Positions 8,886 to 14,837 of a DNA stretch of 15,834 nucleotides are shown here, piece by piece (position 1 is the first letter of the stretch; the number at the start of each line of letters is the position of its first letter). Under the pieces are notes generated by a model. It had not been told where the DNA came from. It searched no databases and saw only the letters and a program-made list of their open reading frames with translations. The position numbers and the translations under genes are program-made. The stretch comes from Ignavibacteria bacterium (lineage in GTDB: Bacteria; Bacteroidota; Ignavibacteria; UBA10030; UBA6906), in NCBI GenBank assembly GCA_029859455.1, contig JAOUDE010000019.1, positions 1 to 15,834 of the forward strand. Reading direction: 5' to 3'.

Positions 8886-10076
8886 ATGAGCTCTCTTCCC
8901 GATATTTCAGCGATCCAGGCCGATCTCCGTGCGCGTAAACTGGGGGGTTGGCTGTTGTGCGATTTTCATAACCGTGATCACCTTTCATACCGCGTTCTCG
9001 GACTGGACCAGAAGACGATGGCCACCCGTCGGTGGTTCTATTATATACCGGCCCGCGGGACACCGAAGAAGCTCGTGCATACGGTTGAAAAAGGAAAGCT
9101 CGACAGCCTTCCCGGGACGAAGCAGGTTTTTCTTTCGTGGAAATCGCTTCACTCCGGGCTGAAGAAAATGCTGGGGGAACGGAAGAAGATCGCGATGCAG
9201 TATTCCCCGAAGAACAATATCCCGTATGTTTCAATGGTAGACGCGGGGATCATCGAGCTGGTAAAAGGATTCGGGCATCGTGTCGTTTCCTCTGCTGACC
9301 TTGTCCAGAAGTTCGAAGCGTTGATTGACGAGCGAGGTTACCGGCTCCATAAGGAGGCGGGGGTGCTTATCGACCGGATCCGCAGGGAAGCCTTTGCAGC
9401 GATCGGAGAGTCTGTACGCGGGTCCGGCTCGCTGACGGAGTACGAGCTTCAGCAGTTCATCCTGCGGCGTTTCAGCGAAGAGGGACTGGTGACCGTTGAT
9501 CCCCCGATCGTGGGAACGAATGATCACCCCGCCGATCCACACTTCGCATCCTCACCCGAAAACGCAAGACCGTTCACGAGGGGCGACACAGTTTTGATCG
9601 ATCTCTGGGCGAAGAAGGATCAGTCGGGGGCTATCTATTACGATGTGACGTGGACAGGCTTTGTGGGCCCGACGGTCCCGCCGAAGTACCGGGAGATTTT
9701 CGGGGTTGTGACAGCAGCGCGAGATGCAGCGATCGATTTCGTTCAATCAGCATTCAGCAGGGGGAAACCTTGTTATGGCTGGCAGGTGGATGATGCTTGT
9801 CGTGCGGTTGTGAAGAAAGCAGGATACGCCCGGCAGTTTCTCCACCGGACAGGCCATTCGATCGGGGAGGAGGTTCACGGGAACGGGGTCAATATCGACA
9901 ATCTTGAGACACGGGATGAGCGGGAGCTGGTTCCCGGCTGTTGTTTCTCCATCGAGCCGGGGATTTACCTGGAAGGGGAGATGGCTGTGCGGAGCGAAGT
10001 GAACATGTTCGTGCGCCACGATGGCGTCCCGGAGGTGACAGGCGAAATTCAAAAGGAACTGATTCAGGTCGGTTGA
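8886..10076 (+). CDS. M24-family metallopeptidase (Xaa-Pro dipeptidase/aminopeptidase type)
   Basis: A 396-residue pita-bread-fold metallopeptidase of family M24, expected to use two metal ions to release the residue before a proline in peptides. The metal ligands are all visible: Asp239 (VLIDLW), Asp253 (YYDVTW), His324 (TGHSIG), Glu357 (SIEPGIY) and Glu371 (RSEVNM). The flanking His320 and His331 match the catalytic histidines of PepP-like enzymes. An N-terminal creatinase-like domain occupies about 1-150. There is no signal peptide, so it is cytoplasmic. The ATG at 8886 was chosen from its AGGCAGG site. The sodium:solute symporter follows after 18 bases and is surely co-transcribed, suggesting uptake and hydrolysis of peptides or handling of released amino acids. 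Exact substrate preference cannot be read; family-level assignment is secure. Confidence 0.92.
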   Translation: MSSLPDISAIQADLRARKLGGWLLCDFHNRDHLSYRVLGLDQKTMATRRWFYYIPARGTPKKLVHTVEKGKLDSLPGTKQVFLSWKSLHSGLKKMLGERKKIAMQYSPKNNIPYVSMVDAGIIELVKGFGHRVVSSADLVQKFEALIDERGYRLHKEAGVLIDRIRREAFAAIGESVRGSGSLTEYELQQFILRRFSEEGLVTVDPPIVGTNDHPADPHFASSPENARPFTRGDTVLIDLWAKKDQSGAIYYDVTWTGFVGPTVPPKYREIFGVVTAARDAAIDFVQSAFSRGKPCYGWQVDDACRAVVKKAGYARQFLHRTGHSIGEEVHGNGVNIDNLETRDERELVPGCCFSIEPGIYLEGEMAVRSEVNMFVRHDGVPEVTGEIQKELIQVG

Positions 10077-10094
10077 CCAACAGGAAAGGCTCGC

Positions 10095-11549
10095 ATGGAT
10101 ATCTATCTTATTGTTGTTGTCATCTACGTCCTGGTTCTGCTCGGCATCGGCCTGTTCAAGATGCGGCAGGTCAAATCGCAGGATGACTTCATGGTCGCCG
10201 GGCGGAAGACGACAACGTTCTATCTGGTCATGACGCTTGTCTGTACCTGGATCGGATCCGGAAGTCTGTTCGGAGGGGCGGGGCTTGCCTTCAGGACAGG
10301 CTTTTCAGAACTCTGGTGGAGTGCCGGAGGCTGGGTGGGAATCATCATCGTGTACTTTATCGCCCACAGAGTCAGGAGGATTTCACAGTATACGCTCTCC
10401 GATCTTCTCGAACAGCGCTATAATAAGTATGCGCGGATCCTCGGGTCTTCCGCGGTGGTCCTCGCGTACATGACGATTGCCGGTTATCAGTTCAGAGGCG
10501 GCGGGAGATTGTTGAATATTCTGACCGGCATCGACCCGGTGATGGGAGGACTCATTGTCTGCGGCGTGGTTATTCTGTTCACCATGGCTGCCGGGATGGT
10601 GTCCATTATTTCGATCGACTTCTTCAACGGTCTGATCATGACAGGGGGTGTTCTGCTGGCGCTCCCACTGGCCCTCAGCGCCGTGGGCGGCTGGGAACAG
10701 GTTGCGACCCTGCCGGCGGACCGTTTTACTGCGTTCGGAGAATACAATGGGATCTGGGCAATGGGGGTTTTCCTGCCGACTCTGCTGTTGCTGCTGAGCG
10801 AAAGCAGTATGTACCAGAAGTTCTTCTCTGCCAAAGATGAGTCTTCCGCCCGCAAAGCGGTTGTCGGCATGGTGATCGGTGTCATCATCATCGAGACAGC
10901 ACTGGCAACCCTTTCCATCATCGGGAGCTCGAAGTACAATGGCATTGCTCCGTTCTACGGTTCTGACGGGGTGGTCGACACGGCGACCTCAGAGACGATC
11001 ATCCTCCACCTGGCACGGTTCGACCTGCCGACGTTTGCCGGTATTCTGCTCCTCTGTGCCGGTGTTGCCATTATCCTTTCCACCGCCAACACGTTCCTGA
11101 TGGTGTCATCGACCAACATCACGCGCGATTTCTATCAACGGTTCTTTCGAGACGCGAACGCGACAGGGAGCCTTGTCCTCTTTCAGCGGCTTGCGGTTCT
11201 GGTGATCGGGCTCCTGGCCTATGCAGGGGCGAATTTCTTTCCGAGTATCATGGATATGGCGTTCACGGCCTATTCGATGGTTGGAGCCGGGATTACGCCG
11301 GCACTTCTAGCGGCGTTTCTGTGGAAACGAGTGACCGTCGCAGGGGGCGTTGCATCGATCGCGACCGGCATGGGAGTGACTGTGCTGATTACCATCCTGA
11401 ATGTCGTGATGGAGTCTCCCCTGATGGAGACCGATTATATTATTCTCCCCGCCGCGGGAGCTTCGGTCACAGCCCTGTTCGTGGTAAGTCTCTTGACTCC
11501 GGCATCCCCTGAAGAAAAGTGGAAGCCGTTCATGGCGAACGGAAAATAG
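10095..11549 (+). CDS. Sodium:solute symporter family transporter
   Basis: A 484-residue polytopic inner-membrane protein of the SSS family (TC 2.A.21; relatives include PutP, PanF and SGLT), with about 13 hydrophobic segments beginning at residue 3. Family marks are the first-helix region ending near FMVAGRKTTTFY (32-43), the cytoplasmic loop SQYTLSDLLEQRY (97-109), and the helix with ILSTANTFLMVSSTNITRD (327-345). The Ser/Thr residues of that helix are in the position of the Na2 sodium site in family structures. An AGGAAAGG ribosome-binding site (10082-10089) lies 5 bases before the ATG. It follows the M24 peptidase in one operon, so an amino acid (possibly proline) or related compound is a reasonable substrate guess, but SSS substrates cannot be predicted reliably from sequence. 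No clear terminator follows: a small inverted repeat at 11526-11542 sits inside the coding end and is followed by A rather than T bases. Confidence 0.9.
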   Translation: MDIYLIVVVIYVLVLLGIGLFKMRQVKSQDDFMVAGRKTTTFYLVMTLVCTWIGSGSLFGGAGLAFRTGFSELWWSAGGWVGIIIVYFIAHRVRRISQYTLSDLLEQRYNKYARILGSSAVVLAYMTIAGYQFRGGGRLLNILTGIDPVMGGLIVCGVVILFTMAAGMVSIISIDFFNGLIMTGGVLLALPLALSAVGGWEQVATLPADRFTAFGEYNGIWAMGVFLPTLLLLLSESSMYQKFFSAKDESSARKAVVGMVIGVIIIETALATLSIIGSSKYNGIAPFYGSDGVVDTATSETIILHLARFDLPTFAGILLLCAGVAIILSTANTFLMVSSTNITRDFYQRFFRDANATGSLVLFQRLAVLVIGLLAYAGANFFPSIMDMAFTAYSMVGAGITPALLAAFLWKRVTVAGGVASIATGMGVTVLITILNVVMESPLMETDYIILPAAGASVTALFVVSLLTPASPEEKWKPFMANGK

Positions 11550-11714
11550 TAGCAGGACGATTTTCGGCTTTTCTCTCAATTGTCCCTTCAGGGCCGGATT
11601 CCTGTGATCGTCACCACGTCATGTGGCGCAGAACACACCGCCAGCCCGGTTATTTCATAGGTTGAAGGTACCTTCCTCACGGTACAAAGCATTCACCAAC
11701 GTCTATCGGTCGAT

Positions 11715-12071
11715 ATGAAGCGGAAACTCATTTCCGGAAAGGAATACCTTTTCACGCACCGGCGGCTCAGAACATTGAAAGCCCGCTACCTGCGCATCGT
11801 GCGCGCGCCGGCAAGTGATCCGATCGATGAATACTACTTCGAATGTGAAATCTCTTGTCTCGACCCGGTGGTACGGCCGCCGACCCTTCGGGACTCAGGG
11901 ATGATTCTGCTCCGCCCCTCGCTCGTCACGCTTGTCCAGGATGTTCCCCAGAATTATGCTCCGCCCGTGACAGAGTTCGCGCCGACGATGAAGGCACGAA
12001 GGGGGCGTCCGGAGAATCTGCTGAAACGGTCGATCCGAAGGATTGTGAACGAGATCAGTCGCAGTCGATAG
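11715..12071 (+). CDS. Small basic protein of unknown function
   Basis: I do not recognise this 118-residue protein. The third codon positions are mostly G or C, like those of its neighbours, which supports real coding. Residues 1-75 look like a small beta-rich fold with a CEISC motif (Cys44, Cys48). The C-terminal 27 residues are strongly basic and include RRGRPE (95-100), whose Arg-Gly-Arg-Pro core resembles an AT-hook, followed by an amphipathic basic helix. No signal peptide or membrane segment is present. No convincing ribosome-binding site precedes the ATG, and no strong promoter was found in the 165-bp gap upstream. It stands alone between the symporter gene and the metal operon. Nucleic-acid binding is a guess from charge and motif only. 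Confidence 0.55.
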   Translation: MKRKLISGKEYLFTHRRLRTLKARYLRIVRAPASDPIDEYYFECEISCLDPVVRPPTLRDSGMILLRPSLVTLVQDVPQNYAPPVTEFAPTMKARRGRPENLLKRSIRRIVNEISRSR

Positions 12072-12253
12072 CTCGACGCCTGACCTCCGGGTTGCCTTCT
12101 CCCTTCCTGTCAGCACTCCATCATCGTCCATTCTCCGCTCACCGTCTTCATTCTCCACCGGTTGACCGTTGTCGGAAATGACGTTCCGGCCTGCAAAGCC
12201 GATTTCCCGGCTGTTCCAAAACACTGATAAGCTGATCTCCGGATGCCCCCCCC

Positions 12254-12282
12254 TTGACATTAGGTTAGCCACTACTTATATT
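12254..12282 (+). promoter_or_regulatory. Strong sigma-70-type promoter of the metal operon
   Basis: A perfect -35 TTGACA (12254-12259), a 17-base spacer, and -10 TATATT (12277-12282). A run of eight C bases (12246-12253) abuts the -35. The expected transcript start is near 12289, giving a leader of about 23 bases to the ATG at 12312. The rest of the 240-bp gap (12072-12253) shows only a 5-bp hairpin right at the end of the upstream gene and nothing else I can name. Confidence 0.82.
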
Positions 12283-12297
12283 TAGGCAACCCTAAAT
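12260..12297 (+). promoter_or_regulatory. Probable DtxR/MntR-type operator overlapping the promoter
   Basis: A perfect inverted repeat ATTTAGG-CAAC-CCTAAAT (12280-12297, 7-bp arms) covers the end of the -10 and the expected transcript start. Upstream, TTAGGTTAGCC (12260-12270) fills the spacer between -35 and -10. Read as a 19-mer from 12260, it agrees with the remembered IdeR/DtxR box (TTAGGTTAGSCTAACCTAA) at 14 of 19 positions, all of the left half. The two TTAGG elements are 22 bp apart, about two helical turns, suggesting two stacked repressor dimers on one face. Metal-bound regulator from the first gene would block this promoter, that is, autoregulate. Binding is inferred. Confidence 0.7.
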
Positions 12298-12311
12298 TCT
12301 GATTGGATACG

Positions 12312-12998
12312 ATGGCGAGCGAAAACGTCGAAAATTATCTGAAGCGGATTTATACGATCGAGAAGACGGGAGAGCGGGCTTCGACGACGCTCCTTTCAGA
12401 GAAACTTCAGATCTCACCGGCCTCCGTGTCCGAGATGATCAAGCGCCTCGCGGAGCAGGGTGATGTCAACTACACGCCATACCGGGGTGTGGAACTGACG
12501 CGGGAAGGGAGGAAGCGAGCACTGCGCATCATCCGCCGTCACCGGCTCTGGGAACTCTTCCTTGTCCGCGTTCTCAAGTACCGGTGGGATGAGGTTCATA
12601 CGGAGGCCGAACGGCTGGAACATGTGACATCGGAGTTGATGGAGGATCGGCTCGACCAGTTCCTTGGCAACCCGACGATCGATCCGCACGGTGATGCGAT
12701 TCCGTCCGCCGACGGCGAACTACCGGACGGCGCAGCTGTCCCGCTGTCCGTTGTCACTCCATCAGAAGTCATTGTCCGGCGCGTGAGCGATGAAGAAACC
12801 GAGATCCTCCGGTATGCGACACGACTCGGGATCGAGCTGGAAAAACAACTGACCGTTCTCGAGCGGATCAGTTTCGACGGCTCGTTGAGAGTTTCCATCG
12901 ACGGGAAGGAACAGTTTGTAAGCCAGAAACTCGCCTCCCGGATATTTGTCGAACCGGCAAAGCCGAAGAAAGGAAGGGGAAATGGTTCCCCCGCTTGA
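12312..12998 (+). CDS. DtxR-family metal-dependent transcriptional regulator
   Basis: A 228-residue three-domain DtxR-family repressor, cytoplasmic. The winged helix spans about 1-65, with recognition helix around SPASVSEMIKRL. The dimerisation/metal domain spans 66-135. A C-terminal SH3/FeoA-like domain covers about 140-218, followed by a basic tail. Metal ligands by alignment are His77, Glu81, His96, Glu100, Glu103 and His104 (VHTEAERLEH). Glu100 replaces the DtxR/IdeR Cys102, the state seen in MntR, while the residue matching DtxR Met10/MntR Asp8 is Asn8. The ligand set therefore does not settle Fe versus Mn. The ATG at 12312 is preferred over a TTG at 12303; neither has a strong ribosome-binding site. 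The next gene overlaps the end of this one by 17 bases. The operator-like repeats just upstream suggest autoregulation together with the transporter. Confidence 0.92.
   Translation: MASENVENYLKRIYTIEKTGERASTTLLSEKLQISPASVSEMIKRLAEQGDVNYTPYRGVELTREGRKRALRIIRRHRLWELFLVRVLKYRWDEVHTEAERLEHVTSELMEDRLDQFLGNPTIDPHGDAIPSADGELPDGAAVPLSVVTPSEVIVRRVSDEETEILRYATRLGIELEKQLTVLERISFDGSLRVSIDGKEQFVSQKLASRIFVEPAKPKKGRGNGSPA
12971..12980 (+). promoter_or_regulatory. Ribosome-binding site fixing the start of the membrane DtxR-FeoA protein
   Basis: AGGAAGGGGA lies directly before the ATG at 12982, inside the end of the upstream regulator gene. It argues against an in-frame ATG at 12946, which would put a charged 12-residue extension before the membrane helix. 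Confidence 0.65.
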
Positions 12999-14013
12999 AG
13001 CGTTGATTATCGGTACCGCTGTGCTGGGACTCTGTCTCTTTGTTGTCTGGCCTCGGAAGGGCCTCATCGCACGATTCATTCGTGTTGCCCACGATTCCCA
13101 GCAAGTCCGTGTCGAAGACGCGTTGAAGCACCTGTACGACTGTGAGTACCGCAATCTTGTCTGTACAAGACAGAGCCTTTGCGGCGCTCTGTCGATTTCC
13201 GGTGATGAATCCGCAAAACTTCTCTCACAACTTGAGGACCTTCGTCTCCTGGTCGCCGAAGGGGATGGTTTCAGTCTGACCGATGAGGGAAGGTCGTATG
13301 CTCTGAGGATTATCCGGATGCACCGCCTCTGGGAGCGGTATCTGGCTGACGAGACCGGCCTGGATGAGATCGAATGGCACCGGGAGGCCGAGGCAAAGGA
13401 GCATCTCCTGACCGTCTCTGATGCGAACGCACTGGCGGAGCGGATGGGAAACCCGCGTTTCGATCCGCACGGCGATCCGATCCCGACACAGTCCGGCGAG
13501 ATTCCCGGATCGAAGGGAATACCGGCATCCCGGCTTTCTGCCGGCGATATCGGCGAGATCACCCACATCGAAGATGAGCCGGATGTGGTGTTTGCACAGA
13601 TCACAGCGCTCGGGCTGACCCCCGGCATGCGCATCCGTATCATGGCCTCCGATCCGAAAATGATCCGGCTTGAGTCGGACGGAATCGAATCGGTCCTCGC
13701 TCCGAGCGTGGCCGCCAATATCACGGTCCAGCGCCTTTCGCTGGAAACCCCGGTCGAGGGACCGTACGATTCCCTCGCGATGCTCCGTCCCGGCGAAACA
13801 GGACGGGTGGTCGGCATTTCGAAGACCTGCCGGGGGTTGCAACGAAGGCGGCTGCTTGATCTCGGCATCATACCCGGAACAAGAATACGTGCGGAAATGA
13901 CGAGCGTCGCCGGAGATCCGACGTCGTACAGAATCCGGGGTGCGGCGATTGCGCTGAGGAAGAGCCAGGCCGGACTGGTAAAGATAGAACGAGAAAAGGG
14001 AGCGACCTCATGA
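12982..14013 (+). CDS. Membrane-anchored DtxR-like protein fused to two FeoA-like domains
   Basis: A 343-residue fusion. A hydrophobic helix at about 5-23 is followed by a positive stretch ([10 protein letters not shown]), predicting N-out and the rest cytoplasmic. Next comes a winged-helix-like segment (about 42-110) with Cys54, Cys61 and Cys67. Then comes a DtxR metal/dimerisation domain with His114, Glu118, His133, Glu137, Glu140 and His141 ([10 protein letters not shown]), the same ligand set as in the preceding regulator. Finally come two FeoA/SH3-like domains, about 181-252 and 262-336; the second has the canonical FeoA pattern around [12 protein letters not shown]. The shared GNPxxDPHGDxIP block shows it is a paralogue of the preceding regulator. 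The putative recognition helix ([12 protein letters not shown]) is acidic, so DNA binding may be lost. It overlaps the FeoB G-protein gene by 4 bases. Likely role: local metal sensing and FeoA-like control of the split FeoB, an inference from context. Confidence 0.87.
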   Translation: MVPPLEALIIGTAVLGLCLFVVWPRKGLIARFIRVAHDSQQVRVEDALKHLYDCEYRNLVCTRQSLCGALSISGDESAKLLSQLEDLRLLVAEGDGFSLTDEGRSYALRIIRMHRLWERYLADETGLDEIEWHREAEAKEHLLTVSDANALAERMGNPRFDPHGDPIPTQSGEIPGSKGIPASRLSAGDIGEITHIEDEPDVVFAQITALGLTPGMRIRIMASDPKMIRLESDGIESVLAPSVAANITVQRLSLETPVEGPYDSLAMLRPGETGRVVGISKTCRGLQRRRLLDLGIIPGTRIRAEMTSVAGDPTSYRIRGAAIALRKSQAGLVKIEREKGATS

Positions 14014-14837
14014 AAGAAACAGAACAGAGCCCCTGCGTCGATTGTCCCGCGCACAACACGTCGAACCTTCTGCAACTCGGCGTGGATATGAGCGACAGCG
14101 ATTACGTGGTTGCCCTCGCGGGGAACCCAAACACAGGAAAAAGTACCGTCTTCAACGCGTTGACTGGGTTGCGTCAGCATACCGGCAACTGGCCCGGCAA
14201 GACTGTATCCAGAGCGGAAGGGGGTTTTTCGTTCAGCGACAGGAAGTACAAGCTGGTCGATCTCCCGGGGACATATTCACTGATGTCGACAAGCACGGAT
14301 GAGGAGATCGCAAGGAATTTCATCCTGTTTGGCCAGCCGGATGTCACCGTCATCGTGGTGGATGCGACACGACTTGAGCGGAACCTCAACCTGGTTCTTC
14401 AGATCCTCGAGATCACTGACCGAGTCGTTGTCTGTCTGAATCTGATCGACGAGGCCGAGCGGCACGGCGTGCGGATCGACGAGCGTCTTCTCGCGAAGGA
14501 ACTCGGCGTCCAGGTGATCCCGACAGCGGCCCGTCAGCGGACCGGCCTTCCAGAACTGCTCCGCGCCATCCATGATGTTGCGACGGGTAATTATATCAAT
14601 CAGCCCCACCGGGTCCGGAACCAGCATAAACGACTGGAACGCGCCGTCTCGGAGCTTGCCGAAATGATCGAACGGCGGTTCAGGGGATTGCGGAACTCTA
14701 GGTGGGTGGCGCTCCGGCTTCTCGAAGGGGACACGGTGATCTCGCAATCGGTTTCGGCGGGAGACCTCCAGAACATTTCCGTTGCCGGTGTCCCGGGTCA
14801 ACAGCAGGAACCCGCGGGAGGAGCATCGAATGGATGA
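14010..14837 (+). CDS. feoB: FeoB G-protein domain as a separate protein
   Basis: A 275-residue stand-alone GTPase half of the FeoB metal transporter. G motifs: G1 GNPNTGKS (38-45), switch I with TGNWPGKT (58-65), G3 DLPG (84-87), G4 NLID (144-147) and G5 around TAAR (172-175). The start of the helical S domain follows, with the [12 protein letters not shown] segment, after which the protein ends in a low-complexity Gly/Ser/Gln tail. Before the G domain is a CVDCPAH motif (Cys9, Cys12, His15). The ATG overlaps the upstream stop by 4 bases (ATGA) and has GGGAG about 8 bases upstream; an internal ATG at residue 27 has no such site. The permease gene starts in another frame 8 bases before this stop. 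GTP binding would gate the permease, as known for FeoB. Confidence 0.93.
   Translation: MKETEQSPCVDCPAHNTSNLLQLGVDMSDSDYVVALAGNPNTGKSTVFNALTGLRQHTGNWPGKTVSRAEGGFSFSDRKYKLVDLPGTYSLMSTSTDEEIARNFILFGQPDVTVIVVDATRLERNLNLVLQILEITDRVVVCLNLIDEAERHGVRIDERLLAKELGVQVIPTAARQRTGLPELLRAIHDVATGNYINQPHRVRNQHKRLERAVSELAEMIERRFRGLRNSRWVALRLLEGDTVISQSVSAGDLQNISVAGVPGQQQEPAGGASNG
14817..14823 (+). promoter_or_regulatory. Ribosome-binding site of the FeoB permease half
   Basis: GGAGGAG with a 6-base spacer to the ATG at 14830, inside the end of the G-protein gene. It is the strongest ribosome-binding site in the operon and shows that the permease half is translated independently rather than being a frameshift remnant. 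Confidence 0.75.

Noticed and set aside
11526..11542. CCGTTC-ATGGC-GAACGG hairpin at the end of the symporter gene
   Set aside because: It lies within the coding sequence and is followed by AAAATAG, with no T run, so it does not look like an intrinsic terminator.
11665..11685. Palindrome AAGGTACCTT and the GTACC/GGTAC pair upstream of the small basic protein
   Set aside because: Short enough to occur by chance, with no promoter correctly spaced around it.
12762..14180. Long minus-strand open frame (472 codons) opposite the DtxR/FeoA/FeoB genes
   Set aside because: It spans three well-supported plus-strand genes and gives a Ser/Arg-rich translation typical of a shadow frame.
14770..14837. 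Possible frameshift breaking a single feoB
   Set aside because: The downstream half has its own GGAGGAG site and ATG, the first half ends in a plausible linker tail, and split FeoB is known; kept as a check rather than called a pseudogene.
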